DNA of 64,000 nucleotides, from contig NZ_JACIBX010000014.1 of assembly GCF_014195545.1 (NCBI RefSeq), forward strand, positions 17,400 to 81,399, in the 5' to 3' direction. Positions 18,456-27,036 of this stretch are shown piece by piece. The position numbers and the translations under genes were made by a program. The stretch's first letter is position 1. Every line of letters starts with the position of its first letter. The DNA is from Limimaricola variabilis. Its GTDB lineage: Bacteria; Pseudomonadota; Alphaproteobacteria; Rhodobacterales; Rhodobacteraceae. The notes beneath the pieces are model-generated. The model had not been told where the DNA came from. It ran no database searches and worked only from the letters and a program-made list of their open reading frames with translations.

Positions 18456-19355
18456 ATGACCCGCCTTGCCGCCACCGCTCTTGCCGCCCTTCTGGCCGCC
18501 TCTCCCGCTCTGGCCCGGGAGATCACCCATACCATGGGCACCACCGATGTGCCGGACGCGCCTGAGCGGGTCGTGGTGCTGACCAATGAAGGCACGGAGG
18601 CCGCGCTCGCGCTCGGCGTCACGCCCATCGGTGCGGTCCAGTCCTGGACCGGTGACCCTTGGTATGACCACATCGCCGACGAGATGGAGGACGTCACCGT
18701 CGTCGGCACCGAGAGCGGCGTGAACCTCGAACTGGTGGCCGCGCTCGAGCCGGATCTGATCCTCGGCAACCGGATGCGGCAGGAGGAAATCTACGAACAG
18801 CTCTCCGCGATCGCGCCCACCGTGCTGTCCTCCGAGCTGCGGGGCGACTGGCAAGTGAACTTCGATCTCTATGCCGAGGCCCTCGGAAAAGGGGAGGCGG
18901 GCGACGCCGTCATGCAGGATTACGACGCGCGCGTGGCGTCGCTGTCCGAGGCGCTCGGCGAGGCGACGCAGGAGGAGGTCTCCGTCATCCGCTTCCTGCC
19001 TGGCCAGATCCGCATCTACCAGCTCGACAGCTTCTCGGGCGTGGTGCTGGACCAGCTCGGTTTTGCCCGGCCCGAGAACCAGGACGTGAACGAGTTCGCG
19101 ATGCGCGTCGGCAAGGAGAGCATCCCCGAGATGGACGGGGACCGGATCTTCCATTTCACCTACGACAAGGGTGACGGGGAAGGCGAGGCCGTAGCCACCG
19201 AAGCGCTCGCCGATCCGCTTTGGCAGTCCCTTTCGGCGGTGAAGGAAGGCAAGGTTCATGCAGTGGACGACGCAGTCTGGAACACCGCCGGCGGCGTGAT
19301 CGCGGCCGAGCTTATGCTGGATGACATCGCCGGGATCTACGGCGTCCAGGAATGA
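18456..19355 (+). CDS. Periplasmic iron-siderophore binding protein
   Basis: A 299-residue FecB/FhuD-type receptor with signal peptide (LAATALAALLAASPALA). PERVVVLTNEGTEAALALGV is the first conserved strand-helix; NLELVAALEPDLILGNRM is the second; WQSLSAVKEGKVHAVDDAVW is the typical C-terminal lobe motif. CGGAGA precedes the ATG at a suitable distance. Divergent from the permease/ATPase operon and coupled by a 4-base overlap to the next gene. No TonB-dependent outer-membrane receptor is in the window. Confidence 0.93.
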   Translation: MTRLAATALAALLAASPALAREITHTMGTTDVPDAPERVVVLTNEGTEAALALGVTPIGAVQSWTGDPWYDHIADEMEDVTVVGTESGVNLELVAALEPDLILGNRMRQEEIYEQLSAIAPTVLSSELRGDWQVNFDLYAEALGKGEAGDAVMQDYDARVASLSEALGEATQEEVSVIRFLPGQIRIYQLDSFSGVVLDQLGFARPENQDVNEFAMRVGKESIPEMDGDRIFHFTYDKGDGEGEAVATEALADPLWQSLSAVKEGKVHAVDDAVWNTAGGVIAAELMLDDIAGIYGVQE

Positions 19356-20119
19356 ACGCCCCCGCTCGCCGGTTCTGTCGCGTGGAAAGCCTGGAGGTCG
19401 GCGAAGGCCTTGCAGGCACCGGCGGGCACCCGGCCCGAATGCTGCTCATCCGCTGGCCCAAGCGGCGGTGGAGCCGCGACTTCGACGCCGCCGTAGACAT
19501 GACGGCGGCGGAGCGCGCGGCTGTGGCAAGGCTGTGCGAAGGGGGGCGGCGCGTGCAGTTGGTCGACCGCAAGGGCGAGGCTGACGGCGCGCACCGGCTT
19601 TGGCTCTATCCCGAAAACCATACACGCAGCGTAGCGCGCTTTGACCTGGCGCCCGCGCTCGAAGCGCTCGCCGCAGGAGGTCTGAACGGATGGAAGCCTG
19701 CCGAACGCCAACTACTGCTGGTCTGCACCCACGGTCAGAAAGATCGCTGCTGCGCACGTTGGGGGTTCGCGGCATACAAGGCCCTCGCCGCGAAGGCGCC
19801 AGAAGAGGTGGAGGTGTTTGAAAGCACGCATCTCGGAGGCTGTCGGCTTGCGGCTTCGACGCTCGGCCTGCCCGCCATGACCAAACATGGAAGGGTTATG
19901 CCAGCCGATGCGGGGGAGTTGCTCGACGCCGAGGGCAAGGGCGTGCCTCTACCACGCCAGTGGCGCGGCCCGTGCCATCTGTCGCCCGAAGCACAGGCCC
20001 GAGAAGTTTCCGAAAGGCTCGGTCGATCCTTGCTGCCCGGACCCCGGCGGGTCGAGCGACCGGCGACCTGCGCCGAACTCGATGCAGGGGTCACAACCGG
20101 TGGACTTAGTTGGGATTAA
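19352..20119 (+). CDS. Sucrase/ferredoxin-like family protein
   Basis: A 255-residue protein of the Suc_Fer-like (PF06999) family, thioredoxin-like ferredoxins. LLLVCTHGQKDRCCARWG carries the characteristic cysteine cluster C-T-H-G-x-x-D-x-C-C, and FESTHLGGCRLAAS gives a further cysteine and the conserved T-H-x-G-G. An iron-sulfur cofactor is likely. Its ATG overlaps the receptor stop, so it is made with the siderophore system; a role in reducing the ferric chelate after import is an inference that suits the context. Confidence 0.85.
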   Translation: MNAPARRFCRVESLEVGEGLAGTGGHPARMLLIRWPKRRWSRDFDAAVDMTAAERAAVARLCEGGRRVQLVDRKGEADGAHRLWLYPENHTRSVARFDLAPALEALAAGGLNGWKPAERQLLLVCTHGQKDRCCARWGFAAYKALAAKAPEEVEVFESTHLGGCRLAASTLGLPAMTKHGRVMPADAGELLDAEGKGVPLPRQWRGPCHLSPEAQAREVSERLGRSLLPGPRRVERPATCAELDAGVTTGGLSWD

Positions 20120-20487
20120 ATCGACGAAACCATGCCTGGCAGGAAGGGCTCAGTTGACCGTGGCCGCGTCGACTGGCGAGCGATACCAGTCTAAATAAAT
20201 TGCTGCCAGGTTCCAGGCATTGGGAAAGTCTGGCGGCGTGCATCGCCTGGGTGCGACAGGGCAGGGTGAAAGTGCCCCGCCATGGCTTTCTTGGGGAGAG
20301 CGGAGGGTTCCTATCTGTAAATGGAATACCGTGACCGAGGCGCGCGCCGTTCAGGACATCGGTGCATGCGCAACTAAACGCAGCAGCCGGGCCAGCCCGA
20401 TGGAGCTTGACCTTGTTGATCCGGTCGTTTGGAAGGACAGGGGTCGACCCGGGGCGCAAAGGTACTGGCGCTTCCGAGGGGCCGCGC
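20120..20487. other. Intergenic stretch
   Basis: No gene supported on either strand; no repeat recognised. Confidence 0.4.
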
Positions 20488-20755
20488 ATTGTCAACATTA
20501 TGGTTTTCTTGTAAAAAAACGCCGCGTGGGGCCAGATAACTCTTGTCGAGCGGTTTGGCATTCGCTAGAAAGAGGACAACGGAAACGAGCGGCTCGAATG
20601 AGAGCGGCGCATCGAACCGGTAGCCGCCTGGCGGCTTAGAATACACACGGGTCAAACTGCGACAGCTCCTGATCCGGAGGACGAACTCCCTGGAGAAGTC
20701 CGACCCTTCCGCTTTGGCGGCTTAGCCCCGGAGATCGATCTCCGGGGTTGTTCCC
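20488..20755 (+). ncRNA. Candidate small RNA element, copy 1
   Basis: One of two related intergenic elements (the other at 25253). Both begin with ATTGTCAACATTATG, have a diverged middle, then share GGCGGCTTA(G/C)AATACA and (A/G)G(G/A)TCAAAC, and end in two hairpins. In this copy the first hairpin is CCGC-TTTG-GCGG at 20709-20720. It is joined by CTTAG to CCCCGGAGAT/ATCTCCGGGG at 20726-20747, followed by TTGTTCCC. The last hairpin looks like an intrinsic terminator. GGCGGCTTAG appears twice inside the element (20630 and 20716). No open frame is shared between the copies, so an RNA is more likely than a protein. Confidence 0.5.
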
Positions 20756-21351
20756 TTCAATAAGCTGGAGCGCACTAGTTGGCCATTCGGCCAGGGCCGC
20801 CAAGTGTATAGAAGGGCGTGGTGATTTCGGGCAGCCTGTCCGCTCTCTAGCAGAGTGCGAGTACAGGGGGCGCCCCACTCCCGGTCCCCAAGCATCGATT
20901 GTCAGGTCGAGCGCGACGTGAGGGCCTGGATCAGCGAAAGCGTCACAAGTGCCCTTCGGATCACGAGCGCAGGATTACCCCGTATTTCCTTCGTCAAGTC
21001 GGAGAGTCCGGAAAGGCTTGGCATAATGTGAGATCAATAGGGCGAACCGGTGTCTAATTCGGCAGGAGCTTGGAGGGGTCTCTTGGGCGTGAACTCGGGA
21101 CCCGGCTCCAAGGCCGGTGAGGGCGACGCGGGCGGACAGATGGTCATTCCAGCGATCAGGACAATGGTCAACCGCAACAATTAGTCCCGTCGGGTCATTT
21201 TCGCCTTTAATCCATCCGGACCATCTTCTACAGGATGTATCCAAAAGCAGTATTGCGCCTAGATCGCGCTTCAGGCGGCGCGCAAATCTTTGAGCCGATC
21301 CCGATGTCACCGGGCTCGAATCCTTTTGCGAAGGCATAGGAAGTATATTTT
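20756..21351. other. Intergenic stretch upstream of response regulator
   Basis: A minus-strand frame at 20975-21337 has some protein-like runs but no recognisable family and no ribosome site, so it is not called. The final ~30 bases supply the start region of the regulator; AGGAAG lies close upstream of its ATG. Confidence 0.35.
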
Positions 21352-22086
21352 ATGACCAGAATCGCCGTGGTTGATGACAACCTGAATCTATTGATCTCCG
21401 TGTCGGCAGCTCTGGAGGCAGAGGGCTTTGAAGTTTCAACGTATCGTGATGGAGCTTCCATTATCAAGGAGTTTCCGAGGTTCGAGCCTGAACTGGTCGT
21501 GCTGGACGTAAAAATGCCCGGCATGGATGGCCTCGAGGTTCTCGAGCAGCTGCGACAGATAAGTCAGATCCCCGTAATTCTGTTGTCCGGCAAAGCTACC
21601 GAATTAGACGAGGCGCTGGGGCTGCGCATGGGGGCGGATGATTATGTGACCAAACCCTTCTCCCAGCGAGTCCTCACGGAGCGCATATCTTCGCAATTGC
21701 GCAGGCGCGAGGTTCGGATGGCGGAGCGGGGCACCCCTCATGTCCAGTCCCTCGGCGAAAGTGATCCCGACGAATCCGATACGCCGTGCATCGATCATTC
21801 GAAACTTGCGATGGATCCACGCAGTTTTTCCGTACTATGGCGAAATGAGAACGTACCGCTTACGAAATCTGAATTTGCCCTGGTGTACTTTCTGGCCAGC
21901 AACCCAGACGTTATCATGTCCAGGGATCGGCTTCTGGATGCTCTAAATGCAGAAGATGAAAACGTGACGGACCGGAGCATAGATGGTCATATCAAGAGGA
22001 TCAGGGCGAAGTTCCGTCACGTGGATGAGGGGTTTTCTTCTATCGAAACGATGTATGGAATAGGCTACCGGTACACCGGGGGGTGA
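21352..22086 (+). CDS. OmpR-family response regulator, ChvI-like
   Basis: A 244-residue two-component regulator. Receiver domain at ~1-120: acidic pair D8/D9, phosphoacceptor D52 in VVLDVKMPGMDG, and K101 in ADDYVTKPFS. A linker of ~25 residues is followed by a winged-helix effector (LTKSEFALVYFLASNPDVIMSRDRLLDAL, then RSIDGHIKRIRAKFR and YGIGYRYTG). The RSIDxHIKRIRKK(F) segment closely follows ChvI of alphaproteobacteria. No histidine kinase is adjacent, so it is an orphan here; it may work with a chromosomal ChvG-like kinase. AGGAAG before the ATG supports the start. Confidence 0.9.
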   Translation: MTRIAVVDDNLNLLISVSAALEAEGFEVSTYRDGASIIKEFPRFEPELVVLDVKMPGMDGLEVLEQLRQISQIPVILLSGKATELDEALGLRMGADDYVTKPFSQRVLTERISSQLRRREVRMAERGTPHVQSLGESDPDESDTPCIDHSKLAMDPRSFSVLWRNENVPLTKSEFALVYFLASNPDVIMSRDRLLDALNAEDENVTDRSIDGHIKRIRAKFRHVDEGFSSIETMYGIGYRYTGG

Positions 22087-22315
22087 TTATCGCGGGTGGC
22101 ATAAAATTTTGCGGTATTGATAGACCTTGTTGCGCATGTCGGTGATTGATTTCGCGAAGACGGCGATCAGAAGTTTTCCCCAGTTATGCTATCGCATCTC
22201 CCGTCAGAGATCCTGCATATTGAAGCGTTAAGCTGACCGCTGCGTCCCTTTCTATTGCTGTGGGCACCAGATCGGCTGCCGTTACAAGCTAGTGCTGACA
22301 TGTCGGGCTGGGCTT

Positions 22316-22795
22316 TATGCCAAGAACGACACAAGCCCAAAGCAACCAAGCAGGCGGGCGCATGAGTATGGGCGCATGGGGCCACCGCAGGCAATCACTC
22401 GGCAATGGCTGCGCCCGATGCTCGGCAAGGTGAATCGCATCGGACAGGCCAGCTTTCATTATATTGATGACACCAGGCAGCCGACGATCGAGGCGGCTCT
22501 TCTGCCTCAGGTGGCTCCATGTGAGATGGCGTTCTCTGACGGGGCACTTCATTATCAAGCCATCGCGCGCGCCCAAGGCCTCTCGTATATGGTGCTGGTC
22601 GCAGGTCGCCGCACCAGTCGTACACTGCAGGCCTGTCACTCGGACACGGTGACTCGCCTGTACGCCCAGTGGAAAGGCGACGTCCGTAACCTGTGGGGCG
22701 GCCCAGCGAGCAAGTATCTTGACGGCTACGCGATATGGATGGTCGCCCTCAAAAGCACTGATCCGATGGCGATATTTCCCGCGGTGATCAGATGA
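22316..22795 (+). pseudogene. IS1595-like (ISSod11-type) transposase remnant
   Basis: The translation LLPQVAPCEMAFSDGALHYQ followed by AIARAQGLSYMVL and, later, LYAQWKGDVRNLWGGPASKYLDGYAIW follows the C-terminal part of IS1595-family DDE transposases. There the pattern is DGxxxY, H-x-N-x-(V/I)-N-S-x-H-x-x-x-K-x-(F/W)-x-x-x-F-x-G-V-A-T-K-Y-L-D-x-Y-x-x-W. The expected His-Asn pair is degraded (HSDTVTRLY). The N-terminal half, including the first catalytic Asp, is missing or unrecognisable, and no end repeats were found. It is therefore a decayed fragment. Confidence 0.55.
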
Positions 22796-22919
22796 TGCTT
22801 CGGGACGGTTAGCATGACGGAAGCTGAGCGATAAAGCCGGATCGTAGCGTTCTCAGAAAACTTACGCAGGCGGCTAACTTTTTGTTGCCCGGCACGCGGG
22901 TCGGTGATCTGTTAGTCAT

Positions 22920-23261
22920 ATGGCTAAGTATGACCTACGACTCGACCTTCATTTTGCGGCGCTTAGCGATCCGACCCGCCGCGCCATATTGTCCCGCCTA
23001 GCGAGGGGTAAGGCAAGCGTGAGTGAACTGGCCGCGCCCCACGACATGGCTCTGCCGTCCCTTATGGGGCATCTGAAGAAGCTTGAGGACGCGGGGCTGA
23101 TCATCACGGCCAAGGAAGGCCGGGTGCGCGTTTGTGAGCTCGCACCGGATACTTTTGTTCCGGTGCAGGATTGGCTCAGCGAACAGAGAGCGATCTGGGA
23201 AAGCAAGCTGGACCGCTTTGACGACTATGTTACCAACCTGATGAGAGAGCGTAGCCAATGA
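22920..23261 (+). CDS. ArsR-family transcriptional repressor
   Basis: A 113-residue winged-helix protein: HFAALSDPTRRAILSRLARG, VSELAAPHDMALPSLMGHLKKLEDAGLI and GRVRVCELAPD are the standard ArsR helix-turn-helix and wing. No metal-binding cysteine pair (ELCVCDL) is present, so it belongs to the non-metal, SdpR-like group. It overlaps the next gene by 4 bases. ArsR repressors paired with AHSA1 proteins are a widespread two-gene unit, and the repressor probably controls the pair itself. Confidence 0.92.
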   Translation: MAKYDLRLDLHFAALSDPTRRAILSRLARGKASVSELAAPHDMALPSLMGHLKKLEDAGLIITAKEGRVRVCELAPDTFVPVQDWLSEQRAIWESKLDRFDDYVTNLMRERSQ

Positions 23262-23746
23262 AACTCGATCCCTCGACCGACCTGACTTTTACCCGCGTCA
23301 TCGATGCGCCGCGCGCCCTGCTGTGGGAATGTTGGACCACACCGGAGCATGTAAAGAATTTCTTTGTCCCAAAGCCGCACGAAGTCTCCGACTGTCAAAT
23401 CGACCTGCGCCCAGGTGGGCGGTTCAACACCACTTTCAAAGTCGATGGTAAAGAAATGCGCAATGACGGCGTCTGCTTGGAGGTCATCGACGGGCGTCGT
23501 TTGGTTTTTACCGATGCATATGCTGAAGGCTGGAAGCCAGCCGCCGATCCCTTCATGACTGCGATCATCGAGTTCGAGGATCATCCCGAGGGTGGCACAA
23601 CCTATACTGCAACAGCGCGGCACCGCTCCGCTGATGCCCGACAGCAGCATGAAGACATGGGATTTTACGACGGTTGGGGCACAGTCGCTACTCAATTTGA
23701 GGAGTATGCCAAGACTTTGGGCGCTAAAGCCGACGCAACTCCTTAA
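23258..23746 (+). CDS. SRPBCC (AHSA1) domain protein
   Basis: A 162-residue START-like protein: FTRVIDAPRALLWECWTTPEHVKNFFVPKP, the first strand and helix of the Bet v1-like fold, followed by DLRPGGRFNTTF and the C-terminal helix (HEDMGFYDGWGTVATQFEEYAKTL). These proteins bind small hydrophobic ligands in a central cavity; ligand unknown. Co-transcribed with the ArsR repressor, start overlapping its stop. Confidence 0.9.
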   Translation: MKLDPSTDLTFTRVIDAPRALLWECWTTPEHVKNFFVPKPHEVSDCQIDLRPGGRFNTTFKVDGKEMRNDGVCLEVIDGRRLVFTDAYAEGWKPAADPFMTAIIEFEDHPEGGTTYTATARHRSADARQQHEDMGFYDGWGTVATQFEEYAKTLGAKADATP

Positions 23747-24368
23747 ACGGCAATCGTATCTCGCTAAGGAAGCGGGCCTCTAAGGAACACCCGCCTCATT
23801 CACGACCTGCGCCAACAGGACATGCTGACATTTCCGGCATGGGAATATCGGCATCGTCCGAAGTGCGCCCCTTTGGAGCGGAAGCTGCGGCCGACATCCA
23901 GCACGTCGACGCTTCGGCGCCGCAATAGATAAGCTCGATTGATCCCGGACGACGCCTCTACCGCTCGTACGGGTGACCATCTGGCGCTCCGATCCGTGCG
24001 CTGGCAGGTGCGATCCACGGCGCCCGCAGAGCATCGCGGAACTGGCCTGCTGCTGCTAGCCTGGATGCTCGCTCCAGGCAGGTCGGCGTCTCGGGCAGCC
24101 GGGAACCGGTAGCCTTGTCCGCGTGACCCAGGGCGCATCGATCTCCCCCCACCCAAAGGGCCGCCCCTGATCATTCCAACTTCAGAGCCGTCCGGGCTCG
24201 GAAGGCTCAGGAGCTTGTTTCGACTCTATTGCGAAGCGCCATCGGGCGCGGGTGGCTGGTGTCGATGTCGCTCGGTCCTTCGAGGCGGTGCGGCCTCGTC
24301 TCATTGCCCCGCCGGCATTTGTGGCCTACGTGTCTCCCGCCGGGCCTGGCTCATCCTACTGGCACGCC

Positions 24369-24402
24369 AAGGCCTAAAGGCCAAAAGGCCAAAAGGCCAA
24401 GG
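24369..24402. repeat. Short tandem repeat of AAAGGCC
   Basis: Four consecutive 7-9 base units reading AAGGCCTAAAGGCCAAAAGG and onward, each containing AAGGCC, which is itself part of a palindrome. Such tracts expand and contract by slippage. Confidence 0.8.
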
Positions 24403-24492
24403 CGATTATGCTTCGCCCTGAAGATCGGGCAAGGACATGATGCGCCGAGCATAGCAGAGCCGGGCAGGACCGAGGGTCCCCGAGCGTCGGTT

Positions 24493-24545
24493 CAGATACG
24501 ACGATCCGTATAAAGATACTTCCTATATAGCGGTGCGTCGTATCA
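24493..24545. repeat. Inverted repeat around AT-rich core
   Basis: TTCAGATACGACG and the reverse complement of CGTCGTATCAGAA match at 12 of 13 positions, spaced by about 27 bases rich in A and T (TATAAAG, TATATAG). The core resembles a promoter, so this could be an operator flanking a promoter, or a decayed mobile-element end pair. Confidence 0.5.
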
Positions 24546-24785
24546 GAAGCGCATTGCCCTTCCCGTTCGTCACCCCCAAGCCCGTGCCGCATGTGGCGGG
24601 AGGCAGCGCCGAGGGATATCGGGAGTGACGCTCACCCCGCCACCCCCATCATCAAGGCCGCGCCCATGCGTCACAGTAAGGAGCTTGGGGTCGCGAGTTA
24701 TCTACCTCCAAGCGTATTAACTCCCATCCGAGCTCGGCCCCGTGTATCGTCTTTCGACAAACTGCGCCCTGCATGCCACCCGCCC

Positions 24786-25124
24786 TCATGGTTGGCGTCT
24801 GCGCGACCGTATTCCTGCGCGAGGCGTCCGGGGGTGCAGCAGCTCCGCCAGATCGAAGCCATGTCGCCTGGCCGCAGCCTCGGCCGCTCGCAGGGCCTTG
24901 TCCCGGTCCGACAGGTCGGCGTCTCTTCCGGTTTCGTCGGGCGGCCGGCGCCTGACGCGCGGAGCCTCGGCCCTGCGTGCATGGTGGTCCTCATCGTCGA
25001 TCTCCCGGACAGCCCTCGACCAATTCTCCTCCTCCCTTCCGGAAGGCTCGCCGTCGCGCCGCCAGATCTCGTACGCGCGCTGCCGAATTCGATCCTCTCG
25101 AGATGGCGTCATTGCGAACCTCAT
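24786..25124 (-). CDS. DUF2934-domain protein
   Basis: A 112-residue protein. Residues ~8-40 (REDRIRQRAYEIWRRDGEPS, then EENWSRAVREI) match the DUF2934 pattern R-I-R-x-R-A-Y-x-(I/L)-W-x-x-x-G-x-P-x-G-x-x-x-x-x-W. The rest is highly charged and Ala/Arg-rich with a helix at the end (DKALRAAEAAARRHGFDLAELL). The ATG at 25124 is taken because GAGG precedes it at good spacing; the frame is open further upstream but without DUF content. DUF2934 proteins are common in alphaproteobacteria, function unknown. Its promoter region faces that of the element at 25253. Confidence 0.7.
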   Translation of the reverse strand: MRFAMTPSREDRIRQRAYEIWRRDGEPSGREEENWSRAVREIDDEDHHARRAEAPRVRRRPPDETGRDADLSDRDKALRAAEAAARRHGFDLAELLHPRTPRAGIRSRRRQP

Positions 25125-25252
25125 GTCCTCACACTGCAAACTAGCCGGCCGGCAGGGCGGGACAATGCGCGCCAGGCCAGACAGCAGGACCGCCCCGGAG
25201 GAGGGTCTATGGCTGCGGCCCCTGAACGGGAAACCCGTGGGTGAAGCCAGGA
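25125..25252. other. Short intergenic stretch
   Basis: Divergent spacer between the DUF2934 gene and RNA-like element copy 2; no specific site identified. Confidence 0.4.
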
Positions 25253-25505
25253 TTGTCAACATTATGATAAATAGAAGAAAATCTGCGTCGGCCGTACGAT
25301 TTCCGTTGCGTGTCCGGAGGGCGCAAGGTATACGGGATCCATCAAGGGAAGATTGATCGACCTTTGGCGCTGCATTGGCGGCTTACAATACAAAAGGATC
25401 AAACGCGAGAAATCGTGATCCTCAAGGTTACGCTTCATGGAAGCAGACCTCCGCCGCAAGGCGGCTTAGTCCCCGGAGATTATATCTCCGGGGTTCTGCT
25501 TTTCG
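25253..25505 (+). ncRNA. Candidate small RNA element, copy 2
   Basis: Partner of the element at 20488. It starts with the same 15 bases (ATTGTCAACATTATG) and carries GGCGGCTTACAATACA at 25377. It ends in hairpin CCGCC-GCAA-GGCGG (25451-25464), linker CTTAGT, and hairpin CCCCGGAGAT-TAT-ATCTCCGGGG (25471-25493) followed by TTCTGCTTTT. Compared with copy 1, the first hairpin differs in loop and stem length but both stems pair, which suggests structure is kept. The last stem and T-rich tail fit an intrinsic terminator. Located upstream of the H-NS gene. Confidence 0.5.
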
Positions 25506-25774
25506 GGGATGAGCCTGCGCAATATCGCCGCAAGTCTTCTGCTATCGGGCCCTTACGGATACAGGGTGCCTTAATAACCGAGCAAACAATCCGGGCGCTG
25601 TATCGATCGTGGAATACGTCGGCGAACTCTCCTGACCGGCCTGCCGTTCAAGACACCGGAAAGGCACAAGCCAGGATCGAAGCGTGTGTTATCACCGGAA
25701 CGACACGTTGCCATGTCATCGCGTATTCGCTAGACGGGCAAACCTGATTAATGCGTGGCTGAAAAGGAACAATC
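25506..25774. other. Upstream region of the H-NS gene
   Basis: No gene supported. It should contain the H-NS promoter; AAAAGGAAC stands just before the ATG at 25775. Confidence 0.4.
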
Positions 25775-26131
25775 ATGGCTGATGTCGATCTTGACAGCAT
25801 GGAACTTGGAGAACTCAAGGAACTTCAGAAATCCGTCGAGAAAGCGATTTCCAACTACCACGATCGCAAGCGCGCAGAAGCGCGTGCCGCTGCGGAAGCG
25901 GCCGTCCGGGAATTCGGCTACAGCCTCGATGAGGTGATTGCGCTGAAGGGCACCAAGGGGAAGTCCTCCAAATCCGGTGCGCCGGCGAAATACCGCAATC
26001 CAGAAGACCCCACCCAGTCCTGGTCAGGGCGTGGACGCCAGCCGCAATGGATGAAAGACGCGATCGAGAATGGTGCCAATCGCGATGATTTCCTGATCGA
26101 GCGCCTGAATGGCGGTCATGCGGCGGGCTGA
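25775..26131 (+). CDS. H-NS family nucleoid protein (HvrA-like)
   Basis: A 118-residue protein with an N-terminal coiled-coil oligomerisation region (LGELKELQKSVEKAISNYHDR) and a C-terminal DNA-binding domain: PAKYRNPEDPTQSWSGRGRQPQWM is the Y-R-(N/D)-P-x-x-P-x-x-(T/S)-W-x-G-R-G-R-x-P-x-W core shared by H-NS, HvrA and Spb. Such proteins silence AT-rich, horizontally acquired DNA. A plasmid- or island-borne copy can act as a stealth factor for its own genes, which fits this accessory context. Confidence 0.93.
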   Translation: MADVDLDSMELGELKELQKSVEKAISNYHDRKRAEARAAAEAAVREFGYSLDEVIALKGTKGKSSKSGAPAKYRNPEDPTQSWSGRGRQPQWMKDAIENGANRDDFLIERLNGGHAAG

Positions 26132-26248
26132 TTAAGCGACCACGCGCTGCCAGATGGGCAAGGGGCTCTGCTGAAGGAGTCTGAAATAGAAACGGGCGGC
26201 CGGTGCATCCCGGCCACCCATTATCCGCCTAGAGAGGGTTCTGGACGG

Positions 26249-26941
26249 TTATTGCGCCAGCTGCCGGTGCCGCTCCACCATCCTCGCCGTCCGTGATCGC
26301 AGTCCTGTTGCAGGTACGGCCCCGGAGGGAGGGGTCGAGGATCTGAGAGGTTGTCGCCTGGCGGGCGCCACCGGCGCTGCCTGCACAGCCAGTTTGGGCG
26401 CGGGGCGCTCGATCACGCCATAATCAAAGTCCGTACTCCAAGCGGGCAACCTGGCATGTGGCAGCTTGCCATCGAAATGCCTCCGTAAGGCCCCCGGCGA
26501 TGCCTCGAGAAAGGCCGCTCGCTCATCGGGCCGCAGGCCATCGAGGTAAGCAATAATCTGGGGGTGCCGCAGCCGTTTCGCGATCTCCATACGCTGGTGG
26601 TCCGTCGGCGCTTGCAGGTAGGCCTTCATTGCCGGGATCAGGCGGCCGGGGGAGCCTGAGACCGCTGCGGGTGGCTGGGGCACGGCCGAGGGCGCGTCGA
26701 ACTCCTGCTGACGCCGCGCCTGCTCCGCTGCAGCATCGTGCCCGCCGCCGCGGCTCCCCCCGAGGCCGAGAGCGCGCACTGTCTTGCGCGCCGCGACAAG
26801 CGGCAACCCGAGGATCTTCAGGATCAGATTCAAAAACTTGCGCGCCAGCTCGAGCATGGCCTCGAGCATTGCGGCACTCATCGGCGTGACAGGTTCCCCT
26901 CGTCGGCGCCGACTCGCGGGGTTGGTTGATGCATTCGTCAT
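26249..26941 (-). CDS. Hypothetical protein with one hydrophobic helix
   Basis: A 230-residue protein. Residues ~24-50 form a hydrophobic, amphipathic helix (MLELARKFLNLILKILGLPL) that may sit on the membrane. A Gly/Ala/Pro-rich linker follows, and then a helical section (MKAYLQAPTDHQRMEIAKRL, then PQIIAYLDGLRPDERAAFL) with the flavour of a small helical bundle. The C-terminal third is Pro/Arg-rich and likely disordered. No family recognised. A GGAGAT ribosome site precedes the start. It follows the coiled-coil gene at 27037 on the same strand (gap 95 bases) and is probably co-transcribed. Confidence 0.6.
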   Translation of the reverse strand: MTNASTNPASRRRRGEPVTPMSAAMLEAMLELARKFLNLILKILGLPLVAARKTVRALGLGGSRGGGHDAAAEQARRQQEFDAPSAVPQPPAAVSGSPGRLIPAMKAYLQAPTDHQRMEIAKRLRHPQIIAYLDGLRPDERAAFLEASPGALRRHFDGKLPHARLPAWSTDFDYGVIERPAPKLAVQAAPVAPARRQPLRSSTPPSGAVPATGLRSRTARMVERHRQLAQ

Positions 26942-27036
26942 CTGAATCTCCTTTGTTGCGAATACGCGGAGGAGATCCGGCGGCGGGATGCATACGACAA
27001 ACGACAGTACCCCCGGGCAGGGAAGGCGGATACGCC

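Larger units (their letters stand above)
23747..24785. other. Gene-poor stretch with short repeats
   Basis: No gene supported over about 1 kb. It contains a short tandem repeat at 24369-24402 and an inverted repeat at 24493-24545, listed separately. Frames on both strands are Arg- and Pro-rich, typical of non-coding GC-rich DNA. Confidence 0.5.

Noticed and set aside
20975..21337. Minus-strand 120-codon frame with some protein-like runs
   Set aside because: No ribosome site, no recognised family, and a low-quality start.
23800..24174. Minus-strand 124-codon frame
   Set aside because: Composition (Arg, Ser, Gly) is typical of GC-rich noncoding DNA.
20488..25505. The two RNA-like elements as direct repeats flanking a 5-kb transposon
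   Set aside because: They are too diverged in the middle and no transposase or integrase lies intact between them.
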